Both the position numbers and the translations under genes were made by a program. This document shows, in pieces, positions 1 through 8,100 of a stretch of DNA of 23,621 bases. The stretch lies in the IMG/VR virus record IMGVR_UViG_3300029787_000337, positions 1 through 23,621 of that record, one strand, 5' to 3'. Every line of letters starts with the position of its first letter. The stretch's first letter is position 1. This DNA comes from a virus. The notes under the pieces were generated by a model. That model had not been told where the DNA came from. It did no database searches and was given only the letters and a program-made list of their open reading frames with translations.

Positions 1-318
1 GTGGATTACATTGGAGTCAGTGTGCCAACAGGCAGTGAATCAAATGTAAGAGTAGGCACAGGCCGATTCGGTGCGGCAAACAGATACGCACCAGAGGAAC
101 TCAACAGGCCTGATATATCTCCAGGACAAAGAAATGCCATTTTAGGATCACCCAATCCAACCTTGGCAAAAGAGAGTGCTGGATCAATAAACTATGTGCC
201 AACCGACTCTCTGATATCTATTACAGTGGTGCCAGTGTACTCAAGAAACAAAGTCTCCAGATTCAACCTCAAGGACTTTGCATCTGGCAAACTTACTAGG
301 AATGAAGGATTCATCTAA
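1..318 (+). CDS. Tail/baseplate structural protein, C-terminal part (5' end outside window)
   Basis: The open frame runs in from the left edge, so this is the last ~105 residues of a longer protein. The GTG at base 1 has no ribosome binding site inside the window and should not be read as the start. The end of the protein has a hydrophobic strand (SLISITVVPVYSR) followed by NKVSRFNLKDFASGKL and a final GFI. This resembles the terminal beta strand and tail of T4-family tail-tube-cap or baseplate proteins. Its place directly before the gp53-like gene fits a gp48/gp54-type tube initiator, but no motif proves that. The stop codon shares one base with the next ATG (TAATG), so translational coupling with gene 53 is likely. 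Structural role is fairly safe from context; exact identity is not. Confidence 0.5.
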   Translation: MDYIGVSVPTGSESNVRVGTGRFGAANRYAPEELNRPDISPGQRNAILGSPNPTLAKESAGSINYVPTDSLISITVVPVYSRNKVSRFNLKDFASGKLTRNEGFI

Positions 319-617
319 TGGCTCAATACGCAAAAACATCTCCATATTACACAACAGGACAAGGCACTGAGACACTTGGCCTATTGAGTAAAAGACTTTT
401 TGCCTTTGAAGCAGATGATATCCTATATGAAATAGATTCTTTTTACGAAAGACGTCCTGACCTCCTCGCTTTCGATCTTTATGGTACAGCAAAACTATGG
501 TGGGTGTTCATTCATCGAAACATGGATGTAATTACAGATCCTATATATGATTTCACAGCAGGCACCCAAATACGTATTCCAAAAAAAACTACACTAGCAA
601 CATATTTGGGGATATAA
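318..617 (+). CDS. 53: Baseplate wedge protein gp53-like
   Basis: This 99-residue protein matches the compact form of T4 baseplate wedge subunit gp53, the piece that links the wedge to the central hub. Visible features are the YxxRPDLLAFDLYGTAKLWWVF block (residues ~43-64), corresponding to the family's 'lYG.p.lwWvl' core, then an Asp/Pro segment (TDPIYDF) and a closing basic 'IRIPKK' strand typical of a LysM-like end. T4 gp53 is about twice as long, so only the core is present, as I recall for marine relatives. The start is set by TAATG overlap with the upstream stop and a GAAGGA Shine-Dalgarno-like sequence at ~303-308. The next gene starts 3 nt after its stop. Confidence 0.8.
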   Translation: MAQYAKTSPYYTTGQGTETLGLLSKRLFAFEADDILYEIDSFYERRPDLLAFDLYGTAKLWWVFIHRNMDVITDPIYDFTAGTQIRIPKKTTLATYLGI

Positions 618-620
618 TAG

Positions 621-2843
621 ATGTCTTACAATAGACTTATAAATTTCCAAAACTTTAAAAACACTGCTGAACAAACCAAGAAAGAGTCAGTGCGTGATAC
701 TAAATTTTTACGTAACACTGGTGATGATAGTCAACCATCAGATATAAGGTTGGTGTTGGATGACATTGAGCAAATAAACAGAAAAAATAGTTTAATTCAA
801 CAGACAGGAGCTCCCCAGAGCAACTTTGCGCCATTTGGCACAGTGCTGGCCAGTGAGTCTTCAAGCAATTATCAACCAAATGTAGATGCCCCTCCAAGGC
901 AAAATCCTTTGCATGACTTTGAACCAATAAACTACATACTATCTCTCAGTTGTATTAGTAGGACAGATTTTAACACTAACGGTAATGCAAGTGAAATACT
1001 AATTGCTAAAAGTGGTGGTAAGGGTCGTCAAGGCGCCGGAGTGCTTGGCAACGATTACTACATTGACAATTTGGCCGTTACAAATACTGTATCTCCTACA
1101 AATGAAGGAAAATCCGGAAGTGTATATCAAGTTACATTTGAAGTTACAGAACCATTTGGCACATCTTTTATTGATGCTTTAATTATAGCATCTAAAAGTT
1201 TAGGATATGACAATCATCTTAAAGCAGTTTACAAATTAAACATTGAGTTCAAGGGTGTTAATGATGCAGGCAATCCTGCTAGTGAGCCTGTTGGATTTAG
1301 TTCGCGTATCATACCAATACACATTTATGCAGTGGAAATGCGTGTGGAAGCAGGAGTAACAACATATCAATTGCAATGTGTGCCAGCAACCTATTTGGGT
1401 CTTACAGAAGTACATGGCGTCACACAAGAACAAATCACAGTGTCCGGAGACACTGTGGGTGATGTGCTTGAAAACTTTTTTGAACAATACAACAACACGC
1501 TACAAACATTGGCAGAACAAAAACGTATTGACCAACCAGATGAGTATGAATTTGCAAGATCAGAATCCGCCAGTGCAATTATTAATTCAAAAATTCCATA
1601 TGATCAACAATCAGCATCGTCCAACGTATTGAACATATCAAATGTTGAAGCAGGTCCCCCTAATAGAAGTGGCAGAATGATCAGTGTGCCAAGAGGCACA
1701 TCAATTCAAGCTTTTATAGAAGCACTGGTTCGTGAGAGCGAATTCTATAGAAGCCAATTTGACCAAGATGGACAACCAATTGCAAAAAACAAATTTTTAC
1801 AAGCACTCAGAACAAAAACTAGATTGGAAATATTATCCACCACTGGCGGTGGCGGTGGCAACAGACCAAGATATAAATTTTTCTGGATATTAAGGCCATT
1901 CAAAGTCAGCGAAAATTATTTTAAAAAAGACGCACAAACATCTGACATGAGCAATGTACTTCCTGTCCGTGAGTACAATTATTTGTACACTGGCAAAAAC
2001 AAAGACATATTAGATTTCAATGTCATATACAGATTTGGCTTCTATCAAGCTATTCCATATCTCAAACAGTCTGGTGAAGGTCAATCCAACGATGCTGTGT
2101 CTGGTGAAAGTGCAGGAGAGGCAGTTGAAGAAGACACTACAGGACAAACTGGCATTGGCACATCACAAGTTACAACAGAAGCAACACGAACATCAAAAGA
2201 TGGCTTTATCGCTGATCTAAACACAGTCAATGGTGAAGTGGCCACAATATTCGAACAGGTGATACAGGATCCTTCTGCAGATTTGTTGGTCACACAGATG
2301 GAAATACTTGGAGATCCTGTGTGGATTGAACAAAAAAGTGTTTTAAATGAATCTTATCAGGATTCATATTTACAAGATTCTCCATGCATAGATAGATTTG
2401 GAGCTGTTACAACAGATGAATATGAAGTGTATGTCAAAGTTAATTTCAAGACACCAACTGATCTTGACGACAAAACAGGACTATTCAAAATTGCTGATGC
2501 GGCATTTTTCGAAGGGCAATACAAAGTGTTCATATGTGAATCAAGATTTGCTGGTGGATTGTTTACAAATGTTTTACAAATGGTGAGAATGAGACATCAA
2601 CCAACAGATGCAGAAAGAGAAAGTATTAGTGAACAAACAACAACAGGAAATTATTTGGGAGAAACAAGTGATACTGCTGGACAAGATGTTGATGCCAGCA
2701 ACACAACAGGAAATGTGAGTTTAGGTATAGGTGGTGAATTTGAGGAAGGACCAAATTTCCTAGATAGATTGCCTGTACCTAAAATAACCGTTGAAACAAT
2801 AGGCACTAGGAATAGGGTAAATCCAAGAATACCAAACAATTAA
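621..2843 (+). CDS. Probable baseplate hub protein (gp27-like position)
   Basis: A 740-residue protein just before the spike gene, where a gp27-type hub ring would be expected. The N-terminal ~95 residues are polar and possibly extended. Residues ~105-260 contain an all-beta block with 'TFEVTEPFGTSFIDALI', which resembles the first tail-hub barrel of gp27/gp44-type proteins. A Gly run (GGGGGG, ~residue 408) precedes 'YNYLYTGKNKDILDF' (~450). Residues ~550-670 carry 'LLVTQMEILGDPVWIEQ', 'FKTPTDLDD' and 'FEGQYKVFICESRFAGG', the pattern of a tail-hub C-terminal barrel. The last 70 residues are low-complexity. It is nearly twice the length of T4 gp27 (391 aa), so homology to gp27 is inferred from position and fold-like motifs. 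GGGGA upstream serves as ribosome binding site. The gp5 ATG follows after 2 nt. Confidence 0.6.
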   Translation: MSYNRLINFQNFKNTAEQTKKESVRDTKFLRNTGDDSQPSDIRLVLDDIEQINRKNSLIQQTGAPQSNFAPFGTVLASESSSNYQPNVDAPPRQNPLHDFEPINYILSLSCISRTDFNTNGNASEILIAKSGGKGRQGAGVLGNDYYIDNLAVTNTVSPTNEGKSGSVYQVTFEVTEPFGTSFIDALIIASKSLGYDNHLKAVYKLNIEFKGVNDAGNPASEPVGFSSRIIPIHIYAVEMRVEAGVTTYQLQCVPATYLGLTEVHGVTQEQITVSGDTVGDVLENFFEQYNNTLQTLAEQKRIDQPDEYEFARSESASAIINSKIPYDQQSASSNVLNISNVEAGPPNRSGRMISVPRGTSIQAFIEALVRESEFYRSQFDQDGQPIAKNKFLQALRTKTRLEILSTTGGGGGNRPRYKFFWILRPFKVSENYFKKDAQTSDMSNVLPVREYNYLYTGKNKDILDFNVIYRFGFYQAIPYLKQSGEGQSNDAVSGESAGEAVEEDTTGQTGIGTSQVTTEATRTSKDGFIADLNTVNGEVATIFEQVIQDPSADLLVTQMEILGDPVWIEQKSVLNESYQDSYLQDSPCIDRFGAVTTDEYEVYVKVNFKTPTDLDDKTGLFKIADAAFFEGQYKVFICESRFAGGLFTNVLQMVRMRHQPTDAERESISEQTTTGNYLGETSDTAGQDVDASNTTGNVSLGIGGEFEEGPNFLDRLPVPKITVETIGTRNRVNPRIPNN

Positions 2844-2845
2844 AA

Positions 2846-4342
2846 ATGGCAGAAAACAGAACAAAAAAAGTTAGTGATATAGAACAAAGCATTAGACAGT
2901 TTCCTGGTCCTTATGTTGGCTATGTTAAAAATCCAACAGACGTCAATAGGATGGGCAGACTGTTTGTGCATATTCCGGCACTGCATGGTGCATATGATGA
3001 GGCATCTAAAAAACAATCAGCACAAACGGTGCCATGTTCATATTGTTCTCCTTTTGCAGGACAGACTCCACTGCAGGACACAAGCAAAGATCCAAAAAAA
3101 TTTTCCAACACGCAGAAGTCCTATGGCTTTTGGATGGTGCCACCTGATATTAACACTAAAGTGCTTGTGATGTTTGCCAACGGAAATGTAAATGATGCAT
3201 ATTGGATAGGTTGTGTGTTTGATGACTACATGAACAACATGACTCCAGGCAAAGCATCAAGTACAAACTTTATTGATGACAATGAAGAAACCAAATACAG
3301 TGCGGATTTTAACAGTGTGCCTGTAGCTGAAGCACAACGCAAAGCCGAGTCATCAGATGTTGCGCCAAACACAAGGGCAAGAGAAGACACTAAATTTACT
3401 GTCAGACCAGTGCATGTCCCAGAAACTGACACACTTGTGTCCCAAGGATTGATCACAGATGACGTTAGAGGAGTAACATCCTCTTCAGCCAGGCGAGAAA
3501 CGCCATCACAGGTGTTTGGCATATCGACTCCTGGTCCGATTGATTTTGAAGGACAAAAAACAGTAAAAAGGGAATCTATCAACAGACACGGAAAAATTTA
3601 CAACGATTCTGGCAACGAATTCGATTTTAAAAATGTAGCACATTCAAGACTAGGAGGCAACACATTTGTAATGGATGACGGCACTCCCAAGTTACGTGAA
3701 GGCAACACAGACGTCACAGAAATAAAAGATGAAATGATAAGACTACGAACAAGATCCGGAGCACAGTTGTTGTTGCACAACACTGAAGGACTTGTGTACA
3801 TCATAAACAATGACGGCACAGCATGGATGGAATTTTCCAAAAATGGAAAAATTGATATCTATGCCAAAGATAGTGTAAGCATACACACAGAAAATGATTT
3901 CAATTTGAGAGCGGAACGCGATCTAAACATGGAAGCAGGCAGAAATGTAAACATCAAAGCCACAGGACAAAACACAGGTGACACACTGGTGAACTCCACT
4001 GCCAGTGCTACAACTGGGAGAGTGCGAATCGAATCTGCAGCCAATACCGAACTGTTCATTGGGTCAGATGGTCTTATTCGTGCAAAAGATATAAAAACAT
4101 TTGCTACCAATGACTTTTTAGTCAACACTACCAATGAAATACATTTTAATACTGAGGGCAAAGTGACCAGTTCTGTCCTATCTGCACTTACTACATATGA
4201 TATTACTGACAGTGACACAACACAATCTATAACAAAACGTGTGCCAACGAACGAGCCATATCGCGAACATGAAAATAAGCCAGCAAACACCAAACCATTA
4301 CTTACAGATAGAGAACAAGCAGATCAAAGGTTTTTAGGATAA
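2846..4342 (+). CDS. 5: Baseplate central spike gp5-like (OB fold + beta-helix, no lysozyme domain seen)
   Basis: A 498-residue cell-puncturing spike. Residues ~19-130 form the OB-fold domain that docks on the hub ring: 'GPYVGYVKNPTDVNRMGRLFVHIP' and later 'WMVPPDINTKVLVMFANG' and 'AYWIGCVFDD'. Residues ~135-250 are polar and Ser/Thr/Glu-rich. Residues ~298-440 are beta-strand repeats (LRTRSGAQLLL; GKIDIYAKDSVSI; ERDLNMEAGRNVNIKA), as in the gp5/VgrG triple-stranded beta-helix. T4 gp5 (575 aa) has a T4-lysozyme-like domain between OB fold and helix. No catalytic E..D..T pattern or lysozyme-like helical segment is visible here, so this spike probably punctures without digesting peptidoglycan. 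The gene has no clear Shine-Dalgarno but starts 2 nt after the previous stop. Its stop overlaps the PAAR ATG (TAATG), consistent with tip and spike being made together. Confidence 0.85.
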   Translation: MAENRTKKVSDIEQSIRQFPGPYVGYVKNPTDVNRMGRLFVHIPALHGAYDEASKKQSAQTVPCSYCSPFAGQTPLQDTSKDPKKFSNTQKSYGFWMVPPDINTKVLVMFANGNVNDAYWIGCVFDDYMNNMTPGKASSTNFIDDNEETKYSADFNSVPVAEAQRKAESSDVAPNTRAREDTKFTVRPVHVPETDTLVSQGLITDDVRGVTSSSARRETPSQVFGISTPGPIDFEGQKTVKRESINRHGKIYNDSGNEFDFKNVAHSRLGGNTFVMDDGTPKLREGNTDVTEIKDEMIRLRTRSGAQLLLHNTEGLVYIINNDGTAWMEFSKNGKIDIYAKDSVSIHTENDFNLRAERDLNMEAGRNVNIKATGQNTGDTLVNSTASATTGRVRIESAANTELFIGSDGLIRAKDIKTFATNDFLVNTTNEIHFNTEGKVTSSVLSALTTYDITDSDTTQSITKRVPTNEPYREHENKPANTKPLLTDREQADQRFLG

Positions 4343-4599
4343 TGCCAGGCATCTGCAGAGACAACGATACAGCAGTTGGAGATCTTATTCCAAGTCAGAC
4401 CAAAGTGTTTGCCAACGGAGAAGAAGTAATTGTAAATGGTGATGCAGTGGCATCACATGGCATATCACCACACAATGCCGCAACAATGGTTGCTGGTTCA
4501 ACTAGAATATTTGTTGATGAAAAAGCAGTGTGTAACGCTGGAGATTTAGCAACCTGTGGTGATGCGGCCACTGGAAGCACTGATGTATTTGCAGGTTAA
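4342..4599 (+). CDS. 5.4: PAAR-domain spike tip protein (T4 gp5.4-like)
   Basis: An 85-residue PAAR protein that caps the gp5 beta-helix and forms the sharp membrane-piercing tip. The whole protein is the domain: N-terminal MPGICRDNDT, a repeat-like 'VFANGEEVIVNGDAVASHG', then 'STRIFVDEKAVCNAGDLATCGD' and a final 'GSTDVFAG'. Candidate metal ligands are H39, H44, C64 and C72 (C5 is also present); PAAR tips usually hold one Zn or Fe with His/Cys ligands. The length is that of a minimal PAAR with no toxin or effector extension. It is translationally coupled to gp5 by a shared A in TAATG. Its own stop codon lies inside the TTAAATA motif that precedes gene 25. Confidence 0.9.
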   Translation: MPGICRDNDTAVGDLIPSQTKVFANGEEVIVNGDAVASHGISPHNAATMVAGSTRIFVDEKAVCNAGDLATCGDAATGSTDVFAG

Positions 4600-4602
4600 A
4601 TA
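4596..4602 (+). promoter_or_regulatory. Candidate late promoter for gene 25 (TTAAATA)
   Basis: TTAAATA lies exactly 6 nt before the gene 25 ATG (4609) and overlaps the PAAR stop codon (TAA 4597-4599). It shares the TAAATA core of T4-type late promoters. There is no Shine-Dalgarno between it and the ATG. The motif is weaker than the full TATAAATA octamer; support comes from the identical spacing at four other genes in this window. Confidence 0.45.
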
Positions 4603-4608
4603 TAAAAA

Positions 4609-5073
4609 ATGGCAGTAATATCTTACAAAGATAACAAACGTACAACAAGAACCACACAAGCATCGCAGGTGTTTAAAGGATTTTCTACACAGGGCAGAGA
4701 ATTTTTGGACTCCAAGTTGTATGATATTGAATTGGTAAAACAGGATCTATTAAATCATTTCAACATCCGAAAGGGGGAAAAGTTAGAAAATCCAGAATTT
4801 GGCACCGACATATGGAACTATCTGTTCGATCCATTGGATGATGAAACAAAAAACGCTGTAATTAGTGATGTTGAATCAGTTGTAAACTATGATCCTCGAG
4901 TCACACTCGATCAAATTGAAGTGCAAGAATTTGAACAAGGGTTGTCTGTAAAAATGACTGTTTTATACATTGGTTACGCTATTGGTGAGACCATCAATCT
5001 GCTATTCGATTCCGAACAAGGTTTATTGCAAGGCCCGGGACAATTTTTCAGTGCTTCCTCCGGAAGTTATTAA
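4609..5073 (+). CDS. 25: Baseplate wedge subunit gp25
   Basis: A 154-residue member of the gp25/GpW-like (TssE-like) family. This protein sits at the wedge-hub junction and begins the sheath. The diagnostic core is 'LVKQDLLNHFNIRKGEKLENPEFGTDIWNYLFDP' (residues ~42-75), equivalent to the family's 'G.r...P.fG..l...lF' signature. It is followed by an acidic helix (LDDETKNAVISDVESVV) and a sheath-like beta pair (VEFEQGLSVKMTVLYIGYAIGE region). It is slightly longer than T4 gp25 (132 aa), with a basic, Thr-rich N-terminus of ~25 residues and a Ser-rich end. In T4 gene 25 is in a different cluster (with 26, 51, 27-29, 48, 54); here it sits between PAAR and gene 6. The start at 4609 gives the best N-terminus and lies 6 nt after TTAAATA. 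Confidence 0.9.
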   Translation: MAVISYKDNKRTTRTTQASQVFKGFSTQGREFLDSKLYDIELVKQDLLNHFNIRKGEKLENPEFGTDIWNYLFDPLDDETKNAVISDVESVVNYDPRVTLDQIEVQEFEQGLSVKMTVLYIGYAIGETINLLFDSEQGLLQGPGQFFSASSGSY

Positions 5074-5092
5074 GTAGTCATATTTAGATTGC

Positions 5093-5100
5093 TATAAATA
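5093..5100 (+). promoter_or_regulatory. T4-type late promoter for gene 6 (TATAAATA)
   Basis: A perfect T4 late -10 octamer TATAAATA in the 33-bp gap between genes 25 and 6, followed by TTCAAT and the gene 6 ATG at 5107. T4 late transcription starts about 6 nt after this octamer, which would place +1 at or next to the ATG. No Shine-Dalgarno sequence is present. Recognition would be by a gp55-type late sigma factor, not encoded in this window. Confidence 0.8.
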
Positions 5101-5106
5101 TTCAAT

Positions 5107-8100
5107 ATGGCATCCACCACGAGACAAAATACTCTATTGGCCAACACAGTGTGGCAAAAACTGTACAGGACTTTTAAACAAGCTGACTTCAAGTCATATG
5201 ACTTTGACACCATAAGACGTACACTTATTGATTACCTACAGTTGAATTACCCAGAGTCCTTCAATGACTTTATAGAATCTTCAGAGTATGTGGCACTCAT
5301 TGACATGATTGCCTACGTGGCACAATCTATTTCATACAGGGTTGATCTAAATGCAAGGGAAAATTTTATTGATCTTGCTGAACGTAAAGAATCAGTGTTA
5401 CGTCTTGCAAGATTGATATCATATCAGTCACAGCGTAACACAGCAGGATCAGGCTTTTTAAAAATTTTATCTGTTACAACAACACAAGATGTTTTTGATT
5501 CCAATGGACAGAACATAGCCAATACTCCTATACTTTGGAACGATCTTACAAACGACAATTGGGAAGATCAATTTAATGCAGTGCTTAATGCCGCACTGCC
5601 AAGAAACCAGTTTATAAACAAGCCAGAACTTAGTGCAACCATATCTGGCATTGCATCACAACTATACCGAATAAATGGGGCTAATCTTGATGTGCCAATT
5701 GTTCCCTTCAGTGAAAACATAAATGGCATCAACATGCCTTTCGAAATAGTTCCTTGTTCATTTGCAAATGAAAGTTTCATATATGAAGAAGCACCAATTC
5801 CTGGCAACTCCATCACATTACTATACAGAAATGACACAAGAGGTTTTGGATCAAACAACACAGGATACTTTTTCCATTTCAGGCAAGGATCACTTAATTC
5901 TCAGGATTTTAGTATCACCAACACAGCGCCGAACACAGTGGTGTCTATTCAAGAAAACAATATTAATAACGATGATGTGTTTTTATACAAACTTGATCAA
6001 AATGGAATCATAGATCAACGTTGGACCAAAGTTCCTGCCATTGTAGGCAACAACATAATTTACAATCAATTAGCAAACAACATATTGAACCAATTTGCAG
6101 TTGTAACCAAGACAAACGATCAAATCGATCTTGTGTTTTCAGATGGAGTATATGGCACCTTGCCACAAGGAAACTTTAGATGTTATTTCCGACAAAGCAA
6201 TGGTTTGACCTACAATATTAACACCACAGACATGCAGAACATACAAGTGTCCTTAGATTATGTCAGCAAAAATGGACAAACCAACACACTTACTTTTTCC
6301 GCAAGTTTACAAAGTAGTGTAACTAACGCCGCAAGATCGCAGTCTGTACAAGAAATCAAAACACAAGCCCCTCAAAGTTATTACACAAACGATAGAGCTA
6401 TATCTGCAGAAGACTATCAAATTTTGCCTTTGACAAAAAACCAATCTATTGCAAAAGTTAAATCACAAGTTAGATCTTCTTCTGGCGTGTCAAGATTTTT
6501 AGATGTGTTAGATCCAACAGGAGTTTATTCTCCAGTAAATGTTGTATCAGATGATGGTTATCTATATCAAGAAGAAGGCACACAAACTTTTGATTTCCAA
6601 TTCACAACTAGGGATGATGTTGAAAAAATAATAAACACCACACTGGCAGATGCATTTACATCGCCTGCATTGAAACAATACTATTATAAAAATTATGGAC
6701 GTATTACAGCACCAGCATCAATTACATGGAACAAAAGCACACAAACCACTAATCAAGTGACTGGTTATTTTAAAGACACTGGCCCGGTGAGTGTTGGCAC
6801 AAGCGTAACAACAAATTTAAAATTTGTCACAAAAGGAGCGTTATTAAAATTTACACCAGTGTCCGGATCACACTTTATGCCACAGTCTGGCACAGTGATG
6901 ACTGGTGCAGGAGGGCATCCAGGATCTGCTGATGTTATTTGGAGTAAAGTTGTATCAGTTGATGGAGATGGATCAAATGGTGGACTGGGAAACTTGTCAG
7001 ATGGCACAGGACCAATAGTTTTAAATGATCTTGTTCCTACAGCTGGCATATTAAGCGAAATAATACCAAACTTTGTTGATAATATTACTGCTACACTATC
7101 AGATTCTATCATTGACAATGTTGTTGAATACAAAGACTTTGGTATTTCATATAATACAAGCAGTGAAACTTGGTCCATTGTTAGCGAAGATAACCTTGGC
7201 AGTGGTACATTTGATCTTAGTCAGCAGGGCGACACCAGCGGTGCAAATCTAGATAATAGTTGGTTGTTTAAGTTTGAAACAAATGGCGTAAGTTACACCG
7301 TGACTTATAGATCATCAGAATACATTTTTGAGTCAGCAACAAAAAATAAGTTTTATTTTGATCCAAATGCAAAAATTGTTGATCCAAAAACAGGCACAAC
7401 AATAAAGGACAAAATAAGAATTGTTAAAAGTAACACAGGGCCTGATTTTGCAACAAGTCTCACATATGATTATGATTGGCAAATAGTGGGCAATGTTACA
7501 GGCACAGATGGATACAATGACACAAGAAAAGTGAAAGTTGGCTTTTTTGATTCTGATGATGATGGCGTCATCGACAATCCAGACCTTTTTACAACGATAG
7601 TTTCACCAACTACAGATGTAAAAGACAAATACGTATTCTTTGAGACTGTGACAGTAAATGGCTTTGATCAAGAAAATGTTATAAGTCAAACAAATTTTTA
7701 TGTTACAAGTCTTTCTACGGATATTACAGATTTTTCTGTATATCCAGACAACCAATTATTTTATTTTCACTCTACAGATACTTTTACCCAATATGATAGC
7801 ACCACCGACACAACATCAACACCAACACAATACAAAGCAAAATTAGGTAGGCAAGATCTAATATACAATTATAGTCACGGTGCAAATAGGAATCGAAGAA
7901 TAGATCCTAGTGTATCAAATATTATTGACTTATATGTTATTACAAAATCATACGACGAATCATTACGCACATGGTTGAGAAACAACCAATCTACGACCAA
8001 GCCTGATGCTCCAACAATATTTTCATTAGAAGATCAGTATCTTGCAACTTTAGATGGATTGAAGTCAGTAAGCGATGAGATAATATTCAATCCTGGACAG

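Noticed and set aside
1-3. GTG as the start of the first gene
   Set aside because: It sits on the window edge with no visible upstream signal, and the protein reads as a C-terminal end.
634-643. TTATAAAT-like sequence near the start of the 740-aa gene as a late promoter
   Set aside because: It is inside the coding region, lacks the final A of the octamer, and is not followed by a start codon at the usual spacing.
3226-4293. Minus-strand open frames (118 and 144 codons) opposite gp5
   Set aside because: They mirror the repetitive beta-helix coding sequence and carry no family motif or initiation site.
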